From: Acuticoccus sp965213555
GTDB lineage: Bacteria > Pseudomonadota > Alphaproteobacteria > Rhizobiales > Amorphaceae
Length of the DNA stretch: 64,000 nucleotides
NCBI RefSeq assembly: GCF_965213555.1
Contig: NZ_OZ243890.1
Location: 2,294,001-2,358,000, forward strand
Reading direction: 5' to 3'
Positions within the stretch are counted from its first letter, which is position 1. Each line of letters starts with the position of its first letter. Position numbers and translations under genes: made by a program. Below the pieces are notes generated by a model. The model did no database searches, had not been told where the DNA came from, and was given only the letters and a program-made list of their open reading frames with translations. Positions 42,748 to 51,213 of this stretch are shown in pieces.

Positions 42748-43497
42748 TTGACCGACGCCGTCCTCGAGGCGCGCGGGCTGACGAAGTCGTTCGGCGGCTT
42801 CCTCGCCGTGAAGGACGTCGACCTCACCGTGCGGCGGCACACGATCCACGCGCTGATCGGGCCCAACGGCGCTGGTAAGAGCACGGTGTTCAACCTCATC
42901 ACCAAGTTCTTGATGCCGACGTCCGGGACGATCCGGCTCAATGGACGCGACATCACCGCCATGAAGCCGGCCTCGCTCGCGAGGCGGGGCATGGTTCGCT
43001 CGTTCCAAATCTCGTCGGTGTTCCCGCACCTCACCTGCGCGCAGAACGTGCGCGTGGCGCTGCAGCGCCAGCGCAACGATTCGTTCTACTTCTGGCGCTC
43101 CGAGCAGGTGCTCGAAGAGCATGACGACGAGGTCGACGAGATCCTCGAGAGCGTCGGGCTGATGGGCGTCCACGACACCCTCGCGGTGGAGCTGCCCTAC
43201 GGCCGCAAGCGCCTCCTCGAGCTTGCGACGACCCTCGCCCTGAAGCCCGAGGTCCTCCTGTTCGACGAGCCGATGGCGGGCATGTCCACGGCCGACATCC
43301 AGCGCGTGGTGGACCTCGTGCGCAAGGCCGCCAAGGGCCGCACGGTCCTGATGGTCGAGCACAACATGGGCGTGGTGGCGGACCTGTCCGACACGATCAC
43401 GGTGCTGCAGCGCGGGCAGGTCCTCGCCGAGGGTCCCTACGCGGAGGTCTCGAAGGACCCCGAGGTGATCTCCGCCTACATGGGCAGCCAGCCGTGA
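42748..43497 (+). CDS. livG: Branched-chain amino acid-type ABC transporter ATP-binding protein LivG
   Basis: This ATPase of about 249 residues has Walker A GPNGAGKSTVFNLIT, the LivG-specific RSFQISSVFPHLT, signature variant LPYGRKRLLELATTLALKP, Walker B LLFDEPMAGM and H-loop VEHNMGVVADL. I prefer the TTG at 42748 because GGGAG lies seven bases upstream, while the GTG at 42742 is only one base from that site. The next gene, livF, overlaps its stop. The 289 bp upstream of it (to alaS) carry no gene and must hold both divergent promoters. Confidence 0.93.
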   Translation: MTDAVLEARGLTKSFGGFLAVKDVDLTVRRHTIHALIGPNGAGKSTVFNLITKFLMPTSGTIRLNGRDITAMKPASLARRGMVRSFQISSVFPHLTCAQNVRVALQRQRNDSFYFWRSEQVLEEHDDEVDEILESVGLMGVHDTLAVELPYGRKRLLELATTLALKPEVLLFDEPMAGMSTADIQRVVDLVRKAAKGRTVLMVEHNMGVVADLSDTITVLQRGQVLAEGPYAEVSKDPEVISAYMGSQP

Positions 43498-44210
43498 GGG
43501 CGGCCGCGGCGGTGCCGCTCCTCAAGGTCGAGGACCTGCACGCTTGGTACGGCGAGAGCCACATCCTCCACGGGATGGACTTCGAGGTCCGCGCCGGCGA
43601 GGTGGTGACGCTCATCGGTCGCAACGGCGCAGGCAAGACGACGACCCTTCGCGCCATCATGGGGATGGTACGGGCGCGCACGGGCTCAGTGGTGTTCGAC
43701 GGGACCGAGACCGTCGACATGCCGGCGAACCGCGTGGCGCGCCTGGGGCTCGCGTTCTGCCCCGAGGAGCGCGGCATCTTCTCGAGCCTGTCGGTGACGG
43801 AGAACCTCACGCTGCCGCCGGTGATCGCCGACGGCGGGATGGAGCTCGCCGAGGTCTACGACCTCTTCCCGATCCTGCAGGAGCGCGGTCGCAGCCAGGG
43901 CACCAAGCTGTCGGGCGGTGAGCAGCAGATGCTCGCCATCGCACGCATCCTGCGCACCGGGGCGAAGCTCCTCCTCCTCGACGAGCCGACGGAGGGGCTC
44001 GCTCCGGTCATCGTGGAGCAGATCGGCCGCACCATCGCCGAGTTGCGCCGTCGCAACTTCACAATCCTGCTCGTGGAGCAGAACTTCCGCTTCGCCTCCT
44101 CGGTGGCGGACCGGCACTACGTCGTGGAGCACGGCAACGTCATCGACGAGTTCGCCAACGAGACGATCGAGGCGAACCGCGCCAAGCTGACCCAGTACCT
44201 CGGCGTCTGA
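43494..44210 (+). CDS. livF: Branched-chain amino acid-type ABC transporter ATP-binding protein LivF
   Basis: This 238-residue ATPase has Walker A GRNGAGKTTTLRAIMG, the LivF segment GLAFCPEERGIFSSLSVTENL, signature LSGGEQQMLAIAR, Walker B LLLLDEPTEGLAP and H-loop LVEQNFRFA. It forms a heterodimer with LivG. The GTG at 43494 overlaps the livG stop. The first of two binding-protein genes follows after about 40 bp. Confidence 0.94.
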   Translation: MRAAAAVPLLKVEDLHAWYGESHILHGMDFEVRAGEVVTLIGRNGAGKTTTLRAIMGMVRARTGSVVFDGTETVDMPANRVARLGLAFCPEERGIFSSLSVTENLTLPPVIADGGMELAEVYDLFPILQERGRSQGTKLSGGEQQMLAIARILRTGAKLLLLDEPTEGLAPVIVEQIGRTIAELRRRNFTILLVEQNFRFASSVADRHYVVEHGNVIDEFANETIEANRAKLTQYLGV

Positions 44211-44251
44211 GCGCGTCGAAGCAACGACAACGAAAGAGCGTGAGGGAGACC

Positions 44252-45466
44252 ATGATGATGAGGACGACGCTACTTGCTGGCGCCGCGGCGCTGGCGATGA
44301 CCGCCGGGGCGCAGGCGCAGTACTCCAACGACGGTGTGACGATCGGTGTCCTCACCGACATGTCCGGCGTCTACGCCGACATCGGCGGGCAGGGCTCTGT
44401 GGCGGTGGCCGAGATGGCCGTGGAGGACTTCGGCGGCACGCTGAACGGCCAGCCGATCCGCATCGTCTCGGCCGACCACCAGAACAAGGCCGACGTCGCC
44501 GCGAACATCTCGCGGCAGTGGATCGACACCGACGGCGTCGATGCCATCTTCGACGTGCTCAACTCGGCCGCTGCGCTCGCCGTGCAGGAGGTGGCAAGCG
44601 AGAAGAACGTCGCGCACCTCAACTCCGGCGCGGCGACGTCGGCGCTCACCAACGAGGCGTGCTCGCCGACCGGCATCCACTACGTCTACGATACCTTTGC
44701 GCTCGCCCAGGGCACCGGCCGTGCGCTGGTGCAGGAGGGCGGCACGAGTTGGTTCTTCATCACCGCCGACTACGCCTTCGGTCACTCCCTGGAGGAGAAC
44801 ACCTCCGAGGCGGTGAGGGAGGCGGGCGGCGAGGTCGTCGGCACCGTTCGCGCGCCCTTCCCGAACCAGGACTTCTCCTCCTTCCTCCTGCAGGCGCAGG
44901 CGTCCGGCGCCGACGTGATCGGCCTCGCCAACGCCGGCGGAGACACGATCAACACGATCAAGCAGGCGCAGGAGTTCGGCATCACCCAGGCGGGACAGCG
45001 CCTTGCTGGCCTCTTGATCTTCATCACTGACATCCACGCGCTCGGTCTTGAGACCACCCAGGGCCTCACCATCACCACCGGGTGGTATTGGGACCTCAAC
45101 GACGAAACGCGTGCGTTTGCCGAGCGCTTTGCCGAGCGCATGAACGGTCAGAAGCCGTCCATGGTGCAGGCTGGCGTCTACTCAAGCGTGATGAACTACC
45201 TTCAGGCGGCCCAGGACGCTGGCACGGACGGCGGCGAGGCGGTCGTCGACCAGATGAAGACGATGACCATCAACGACGTCTTCGCTCAGAACGGTAAGAT
45301 CCGCGAGGACGGCCTGCACCAGCACGACATGTACCTGGCGCAGATCAAGTCGCCGGACGAGTCGAGCGGCGACTGGGACTACTACAACATCCTGCGCACG
45401 ATCCCGGGCGAGGAGGCGTTCCAAGCGCTCGAGGACGTGAACTGCCCGCTGCTCAACAACACCTAG
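44252..45466 (+). CDS. ABC transporter substrate-binding protein, Liv type (copy 1)
   Basis: This periplasmic receptor of about 404 residues has a signal peptide ending AGAQA|QYS and the type I fold of leucine/amide-binding proteins (GVLTDMSGVYADIGGQGSV, then SADHQNKADVAANISRQWID). The AFPNQDFSS-like PFPNQDFSSFLLQAQASGAD and TDIHALGLETTQGLTITTGW segments are found in receptors for aromatic and aliphatic acids as well as amino acids, so the ligand is open. Three consecutive ATGs begin at 44252; GGGAG lies before them. A close paralogue follows. Confidence 0.9.
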   Translation: MMMRTTLLAGAAALAMTAGAQAQYSNDGVTIGVLTDMSGVYADIGGQGSVAVAEMAVEDFGGTLNGQPIRIVSADHQNKADVAANISRQWIDTDGVDAIFDVLNSAAALAVQEVASEKNVAHLNSGAATSALTNEACSPTGIHYVYDTFALAQGTGRALVQEGGTSWFFITADYAFGHSLEENTSEAVREAGGEVVGTVRAPFPNQDFSSFLLQAQASGADVIGLANAGGDTINTIKQAQEFGITQAGQRLAGLLIFITDIHALGLETTQGLTITTGWYWDLNDETRAFAERFAERMNGQKPSMVQAGVYSSVMNYLQAAQDAGTDGGEAVVDQMKTMTINDVFAQNGKIREDGLHQHDMYLAQIKSPDESSGDWDYYNILRTIPGEEAFQALEDVNCPLLNNT

Positions 45467-45580
45467 GGCGGCTGAGCGGACGCGATGCCGCTCATGGGAT
45501 GCGACCGCGGCGTCGACGCCGCGGTCGGCGCGGATGATGCCGCGGTCTTCTACGGGCAACAACGACTACGGGTGGATGGC

Positions 45581-46792
45581 ATGAAGCTAACCGGATGGGT
45601 GGTGGCCGGCGCGGCCGCGATGGTCGCCACGAGCGCCGCCGCGCAGTACTCGGGCGAGGCGGTCAAGGTCGCCGTGCTGGAGGACATGTCGGGCGTCTAC
45701 GCCGACCTGACCGGCGAGGGCGCCGTCGTCGCCGCCCGCATGGCGGTGGAGGACTTCGGCGGCACGTTGAACGGCCAGCCGATCGAGGTTCTGTCCGCCG
45801 ACCACCAGAACAAGGCCGACATCGCGGCCAACGCCGCCCGCGAGTGGATCGACGAACAGGGCGTCGACATGATCGTCGGGCTGGGCAACTCAGCGGTCGC
45901 GCTCGCAGTGCAGGAGGTGGCCCGGGAGAAGGGCATCGCCGCGATCAACACCAGCGCCGCGACGACGGCGCTGACCAACGAGCAGTGCTCGCCCACGGGC
46001 GTGCACTACGTCTACGACACCTTCGCGCTTGCCAACGGCACCGGACGCGCGCTGGTGCGCCAAGGCGCCAGGACGTGGTTCTTCATCACCGCGGACTACT
46101 CGTTCGGGCACTCGCTGGAGGAGCAGACCTCTAAGGCCGTCGAGGCCGAGGGCGGCGAGGTCATCGGCTCGGTGCGCGTTCCCTTCCCCAATCAGGACTT
46201 CTCGGCCTTCCTGCTCCAGGCGCAGGCGTCGGGCGCGGACGTCATCGGCATGGCGAACGCCGGCGGCGACACGGTCAACACCGTCAAGCAGGCCAGCGAG
46301 TTCGGCATCACCGAGGGCCAGAGCCTCGCCGGCCTCCTGATGTTCATCACCGACATCCACGCGCTGGGCCTCGACGTCACCCAGGGCCTCACCATCACCA
46401 CCGCGTGGTACTGGGACCTCAACGACGAAACGCGCGCCTTCGCTGACCGTTTCGCCGCCGGGATGGGCCGGGAGACCAAGCCGAACATGCTGCATGCCGG
46501 GATCTACTCGGCGGTGGGGACCTACCTGCGGGCCGCCGAGGCCGCCGGCACCGATGACGGCAAGGCGGTCGTCGACGCGATGAAGACGATGACGATCGAC
46601 GACATGTTCGCGCAAGGTGGCAGGATTCGGGAGGAGGGGCTGCACGTCCACGATATGTACCTCGTGGAGGTGAAATCGCCGGAGGAGTCGACGGGCCCGT
46701 GGGATTACTACAAGGTGCTCGCCACCATCCCCGGGGAGGAGGCCTTCCAAAGCCCTGACGAGGTGAGCTGCCCGTTCCTCGACGCTTCCTGA
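45581..46792 (+). CDS. ABC transporter substrate-binding protein, Liv type (copy 2)
   Basis: This 403-residue receptor is a close paralogue of copy 1, with a signal peptide cleaved near SAAA|QYS and shared segments such as EDMSGVYADLTGEGAVV, AVEDFGGTLNGQPIEVLSAD and TDIHALGLDVTQGLTITTAW. By eye the two are about 70% identical. It uses the same permease genes downstream. I chose the ATG at 45581; the frame upstream to 45485 has no signal peptide. The gap to livH (about 140 bp) contains no gene. Confidence 0.9.
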   Translation: MKLTGWVVAGAAAMVATSAAAQYSGEAVKVAVLEDMSGVYADLTGEGAVVAARMAVEDFGGTLNGQPIEVLSADHQNKADIAANAAREWIDEQGVDMIVGLGNSAVALAVQEVAREKGIAAINTSAATTALTNEQCSPTGVHYVYDTFALANGTGRALVRQGARTWFFITADYSFGHSLEEQTSKAVEAEGGEVIGSVRVPFPNQDFSAFLLQAQASGADVIGMANAGGDTVNTVKQASEFGITEGQSLAGLLMFITDIHALGLDVTQGLTITTAWYWDLNDETRAFADRFAAGMGRETKPNMLHAGIYSAVGTYLRAAEAAGTDDGKAVVDAMKTMTIDDMFAQGGRIREEGLHVHDMYLVEVKSPEESTGPWDYYKVLATIPGEEAFQSPDEVSCPFLDAS

Positions 46793-46933
46793 GCGGCGTC
46801 GGACGCGATTGCCGTTGAGCCGTCGCCCCTCAGGCGGAGGACGGGCGGCGACGCTGCTGCCCTGCCAGAACGGTGTGGGAAGGCCCTCGCCTCGGGCCAT
46901 CGCGCTCAGGATGCCCCGACGAAAGGTTGTGAC

Positions 46934-47857
46934 GTGACCGAACTCTTTGGCGTGCCGCTCCCGCTCTTCATGGGCCAGCTGTTGATCGGGCTGATCAACG
47001 GCTCGTTCTACGCGGTCCTGTCGCTCGGGCTCGCGTTGATCTTCGGCCTGCTCAACATCGTCAACTTTGCGCACGGCGCGTTCTACATGGTGGGTGCGTT
47101 CGTCGCTTACCTGCTGCTGCAATGGTTCGGCATCGGCTACTGGCCGTCGCTGATCCTCGCGCCGATCATCGTCGGTGGGTTCGGCATGGTGGTGGAGCGC
47201 TTCCTGCTTCGTCCCCTTCACGACCTCGATCACCTGTACGGGCTGCTCCTCACCTTCGGCCTCGCGCTGATCCTGGAGGGCACGTTTCGGCACTACTACG
47301 GGGTATCGGGCTTGCCCTACACGATCCCAGATGCGCTGGCCGGGGCGCAGCAGCTCGTCGTGCCTGCCGGGGTCGTGGGGGAGGAGCCGTTGTTCATCAT
47401 GGCCCTGCCGAACTACCGTGGCTGGGTCATCGTCGCCTCGCTCCTCGTGTGCCTCACCACCTGGTTCCTCATCGAGCGCACCAAGCTTGGCGCGCTCATG
47501 CGCGCGGCGACCGAGAACCCCGACCTCGTGCGCGCGTTCGGCGTCAACGTGCCGCTCCTCATCACGCTGACCTACGGGCTCGGCGTCGCGCTCGCCGCCT
47601 TCGCCGGCGTCCTTGCCGCACCGATCTACTCGGTGAACCCCATCATGGGCGCGAACATCATCATCGTGGTGTTCGCCATCGTGGTGATCGGCGGGCTCGG
47701 CTCGATCCTCGGCGCCATCGCGTCCGGCTTCCTGCTCGGCGTCTGCGAGGGGCTGACGCGGGTGTTCTACCCTGAGGGGTCGAGCGTGGTCATCTTCGTG
47801 GTGATGGCGATCGTCCTCATCGTGCGGCCGGCGGGCCTGTTCGGAAAGGCGGCTTGA
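46934..47857 (+). CDS. livH: Branched-chain amino acid-type ABC transporter permease LivH
   Basis: This 307-residue inner membrane protein has about eight helices and the LivH landmarks GLINGSFYAVLSLGLALIFG, IVNFAHGAFYMVGAFVAY, GLLLTFGLALILEG and, near the C terminus, VFAIVVIGGLGSILGAIASG, the coupling-loop region. The GTG at 46934 starts the protein. It pairs with LivM, whose start overlaps its stop. Confidence 0.93.
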   Translation: MTELFGVPLPLFMGQLLIGLINGSFYAVLSLGLALIFGLLNIVNFAHGAFYMVGAFVAYLLLQWFGIGYWPSLILAPIIVGGFGMVVERFLLRPLHDLDHLYGLLLTFGLALILEGTFRHYYGVSGLPYTIPDALAGAQQLVVPAGVVGEEPLFIMALPNYRGWVIVASLLVCLTTWFLIERTKLGALMRAATENPDLVRAFGVNVPLLITLTYGLGVALAAFAGVLAAPIYSVNPIMGANIIIVVFAIVVIGGLGSILGAIASGFLLGVCEGLTRVFYPEGSSVVIFVVMAIVLIVRPAGLFGKAA

Positions 47858-47859
47858 CC

Positions 47860-48942
47860 ATGGCGACCTCCACCGTCCCGGCGGCCACCGGCGGCGCGAG
47901 CGCCAGTGCAAGCGCGTGGCTCGGCCCGCTCAAGGTCGTCGCGGCGATCGCGCTCCTCATCGCGGCGCCCTACGTGCTCTACCCGGTGTTCCTCGCGAAG
48001 GTCCTGTGCTTCGCGCTGTTCGCTTCGGCGTTCAACCTCCTCCTCGGCTTCGCCGGGCTCCTGTCGTTCGGCCACGCCGCGTTCTTCGGCTTCTCGGCCT
48101 ACGTGTCGGCCCACGCCGCCAAGGAGTGGGGGCTGACGCCCGAGCTCGCGATCCTCTCAGGCACCACGGTCGCGGCGCTCTTGGGCACGGGCGTGGGGCT
48201 GCTCGCCATCCGTCGCCAGGGCATCTACTTCGCCATGGTGACGCTCGCCCTCGCGCAGATGGTGTTCTTCCTGTGCGTCCAGGCCGAGTTCACCCGCGGC
48301 GAGGACGGCATCCAGGGCGTGCCGCGCGGCGACCTGTTCGGCCTCATCGACCTCGACTCCAACATGGCGATCTACTACTTCGTGCTCGCGATCTTCGTCA
48401 TCGGCATCGCCATCATCTACCGCACGGTGCACTCGCCGTTCGGTCAGGTGCTGAAGTCGATCCGAGAGAACGAGCCGCGGGCGATCTCGCTGGGCTACGA
48501 TGCGGACCGCTACAAGCTGATCGCCTTCGTGCTCTCGGCGACGCTGTCGGGCCTCGCGGGCGCCACCAAGGTGCTCGTCTTCCAGCTCGCGTCGTTGACG
48601 GATGTCGCCTGGCAGATGTCGGGCGAGGTGGTCTTGATGACGATCCTCGGCGGGGTCGGCACGATGCTGGGACCCATCGTCGGCGCCGCGATCATCGTCA
48701 CCATGCAGAACTACCTGGCGCAGATCGGCTCGCTCACGACGATCATCCAGGGCTTCGTGTTCGTGTTCTGCGTCCTCCTGTTCCGCCGCGGGATCGTCGG
48801 CGAGATCAACCACCGCTGGCGGCAACTGCGCAGCCGCGGGCGCGAGGCGCCTGCGGCCCTTGCGCCGGCCGGCACCGCGCCGCGCGCGGACGGCGATGCG
48901 GAGGCCGCGCACGCCCGCCAGCGCACGATGACTGAGGGTTGA
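47860..48942 (+). CDS. livM: Branched-chain amino acid-type ABC transporter permease LivM
   Basis: This permease of about 360 residues has ten or so hydrophobic segments with ASAFNLLLGFAGLLSFGHAA, GIYFAMVTLALAQMVFF and GEVVLMTILGGVGTMLGPIVG, the standard LivM motifs. The C-terminal tail after about residue 300 is Arg/Ala-rich and longer than usual. I chose the ATG at 47860; a TTG at 47854, overlapping the livH stop, is possible. The end overlaps the start of the epimerase-like gene, which extends the operon. Confidence 0.92.
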   Translation: MATSTVPAATGGASASASAWLGPLKVVAAIALLIAAPYVLYPVFLAKVLCFALFASAFNLLLGFAGLLSFGHAAFFGFSAYVSAHAAKEWGLTPELAILSGTTVAALLGTGVGLLAIRRQGIYFAMVTLALAQMVFFLCVQAEFTRGEDGIQGVPRGDLFGLIDLDSNMAIYYFVLAIFVIGIAIIYRTVHSPFGQVLKSIRENEPRAISLGYDADRYKLIAFVLSATLSGLAGATKVLVFQLASLTDVAWQMSGEVVLMTILGGVGTMLGPIVGAAIIVTMQNYLAQIGSLTTIIQGFVFVFCVLLFRRGIVGEINHRWRQLRSRGREAPAALAPAGTAPRADGDAEAAHARQRTMTEG

Positions 48943-49895
48943 CGGTCGTCCTCGTCACCGGGGCGGCCGGCTTCATCGGTCGCACGCTGACTCGGGTCTT
49001 GATCGAGGAGGGACGGCTCGATGGCGCCTCGGGCAGTGCGATCACGCGGTTGACGCTCGCCGACCGGGCGCCGACCTCGCCACCGCTTGCACCCTTCGAG
49101 GTGCGCCGGGTCACGACGCGCCTGTCGGCCGCCGAGCTCGGCGCGCTCGCCCACGACGCCGACGTCATCTTCCACCTCGCCGCCGCGCTGACCCTCGAGG
49201 CGGAGCGCGACGTGTCGGGCGGCTGGGACGCGAACCTTGCGCTGCCGCTCGCGCTCCTCGAGGCCGCACGGGCCGGGGGGCAGCGCCCTCGCGTGGTCTT
49301 CGCCTCCTCCATCGCGGTGTTCGGGCCGGAGGTGCAGAGCCCGGTGACGGAGGAGCGGCTGCGCACGCCGCGCACCTCCTACGGGACGGCAAAGTGCGTC
49401 GTCGAGCTCCTGCTCGCGGACTACACCCGGCGCGGCGTCCTCGACGGTCGCGCCGTGCGGCTGCCGTTCGTCCTGACCCGACCTGGCGCGCCGACCTCCG
49501 CCGCCTCCGACCTCCTCGCGGAGGTGTTGCGCGGCCCGCTCGAGCGGCGCACCGTCGTCTCTCCGCTCGACCCCGACGGACCCGTCGCGGTGGTCACGGT
49601 GCGGCGCGCCGCGCAGGGACTTGCACAGGTGTGCGGCTGGCCGGACGAGGCGTTCGGCGCCACGCGCGCGGTCCACCAGCCCGGCTTGACGGTGACGCCG
49701 CGCCAGCTCGTCGACGCCTTGGCGACGCAGGCGGGTGAGGACGTGGCGGCGCGTGTCTCCTTCCGTCCCGATCCCGCGGTGACCGGCATCGTCGCCGGCT
49801 GGCCGAGCGTCTTTGCCAGCAGCTCGACACCCGCACTCGCGCCAGATCCCGACGTCGACGCCGTCGTGGCCCAAGCGATGCGCGCCTTCGCCTGA
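48939..49895 (+). CDS. NAD-dependent epimerase/dehydratase family protein, DenD-like
   Basis: This 318-residue extended SDR has the NAD-binding VLVTGAAGFIGRTLTRVL at residues 4-21, the active-site region FASSIAVFGPE, and SYGTAKCVVELLLADYTRRG with the YxxxK pair. The motif GRAVRLPFVLTRPGAPTSAA matches D-erythronate/tetronate dehydrogenases (DenD). The TTG start overlaps the livM stop, so it is translationally coupled to the transporter, which suggests that it acts on the imported compound. The reaction is inferred from family resemblance. Confidence 0.82.
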   Translation: MTVVLVTGAAGFIGRTLTRVLIEEGRLDGASGSAITRLTLADRAPTSPPLAPFEVRRVTTRLSAAELGALAHDADVIFHLAAALTLEAERDVSGGWDANLALPLALLEAARAGGQRPRVVFASSIAVFGPEVQSPVTEERLRTPRTSYGTAKCVVELLLADYTRRGVLDGRAVRLPFVLTRPGAPTSAASDLLAEVLRGPLERRTVVSPLDPDGPVAVVTVRRAAQGLAQVCGWPDEAFGATRAVHQPGLTVTPRQLVDALATQAGEDVAARVSFRPDPAVTGIVAGWPSVFASSSTPALAPDPDVDAVVAQAMRAFA

Positions 49896-49992
49896 GCCCC
49901 GCGCGCGGCAGTGGACAACGGGTCGCGCTGGCGTCCGTCACCTTGCGCCGACGGCCTGCACCCTTAACGTGCGGCGTCGTCCGGAGGCTCCC

Positions 49993-51213
49993 GTGTCGTC
50001 GTTCCGCTTCCTGCACGCTGCCGACGTGCACCTCGGCAGCCCGTTCAAGGGCCTCGCCATCAAGGACGAGGTGATCGCAAGGCGTTTCGCTCAGGCGACG
50101 CGCACCGCGTTCACCGCGCTCATCGACCGCGCCATCGAGCTTAAGGTCGCCTTCCTCATCGTCGCCGGCGACCTCTACGACGGCGAGTGGCGCGACAACA
50201 CCGTCGGCCTCTACGTCGCGCGCGAGCTCTCGCGTCTTGCGCTGGCCGGCATCCCGACCGTGCTTCTGAAGGGCAACCACGACGCTGACAGCGTGGTGAC
50301 CGGGTCGATCACCCTGCCCGACCACGTGCATCAGTTCGAGACGCAGCGGCCCTCGACCGTCGAGTTGGGCGGGGTGGTCCTGCATGGCCAGGGCTTCGCC
50401 AAGCGCGCGGTGCCAGACACCATCGTCAGGGACTACCCGCCGCGGGCGCCGGGCGCCTTCAACATCGGCGTTCTGCACACCTCCCTGACAGGTTCGACGC
50501 AGCACGAGACCTACGCGCCGTGCTCCCTCGAGGACCTCGCCCGGCACGGCTACGACTACTGGGCGCTGGGGCACGTTCACGATTACGCTGTCGTGGCGAG
50601 GGACCCCACCATCGTGTTCCCGGGCAACCTCCAGGGTCGCAACGTGCGCGAGGCGGGCGAGAAGGGCGCCGTCCTCGTCAGTGTGGAGGACGGGCGCGTC
50701 GCCTCGATCGAGCGCGTCATCGTCGACGCCGCGCGTTGGGCGACGATGACGCTCGACGTGACGGACTGCGGCGACGTCGAGGACGTGCTGCGTCGGGTCG
50801 AGCGCGAGGCAGCCACGCTCGCAGCAGGGCTCGGGGACCGGCTGCTCGCCCTGCGCGTGTGCGTCGTCGGCGCGAGCGCGTTGGCGGCAGGGCTCATGGC
50901 GCAGCGCGGGCAGCTGCGCGACGAGGTCGAGGCCGCCTGCCAGAGGGTGCACCCCGACATCTGGCTCGAGGCGCTTCGCTTGGAGGCGTCCGCTCCGCCG
51001 CCCTCCACCGATGCGGACCCAGGCTTCGACTTCGCCGCCGAGGTGCGCGCGATCGCGGATGATCCGCGGATGTTACAAGTCGCACTGGAGCTGCTTAGGG
51101 GCGTCGGCGCGAAGTTGCCGCACGGCACGTCGCTGGCGCAGGACGACGGAGAGGAGGCCGCGGCGCTGCTGGCCGAGGCGGCCGCCCTCCTCGTCGCCCG
51201 GACGGGGGACTGA
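49993..51213 (+). CDS. yhaO: DNA repair exonuclease, SbcD/Mre11-like (YhaO family)
   Basis: This 406-residue metallophosphoesterase has the Mre11/SbcD nuclease motifs: FLHAADVHLGSPFKG (DxH), IVAGDLYDGEW (GD), LKGNHDADS (GNHD), VLHTSLTGS and ALGHVHDYAV (GHxH). The C-terminal half is typical of YhaO, which pairs with the large SMC-like ATPase YhaN. GGAGG lies six bases before the GTG at 49993. The next gene, the yhaN-like pseudogene, starts at its last base (TGATG). Whether the nuclease still functions without its partner is unclear. Confidence 0.9.
   Translation: MSSFRFLHAADVHLGSPFKGLAIKDEVIARRFAQATRTAFTALIDRAIELKVAFLIVAGDLYDGEWRDNTVGLYVARELSRLALAGIPTVLLKGNHDADSVVTGSITLPDHVHQFETQRPSTVELGGVVLHGQGFAKRAVPDTIVRDYPPRAPGAFNIGVLHTSLTGSTQHETYAPCSLEDLARHGYDYWALGHVHDYAVVARDPTIVFPGNLQGRNVREAGEKGAVLVSVEDGRVASIERVIVDAARWATMTLDVTDCGDVEDVLRRVEREAATLAAGLGDRLLALRVCVVGASALAAGLMAQRGQLRDEVEAACQRVHPDIWLEALRLEASAPPPSTDADPGFDFAAEVRAIADDPRMLQVALELLRGVGAKLPHGTSLAQDDGEEAAALLAEAAALLVARTGD

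Noticed and set aside
42459..43076. Minus-strand extension of alaS upstream of 42458
   Set aside because: The added residues are antisense to livG and AlaS homology begins at the GTG at 42458.
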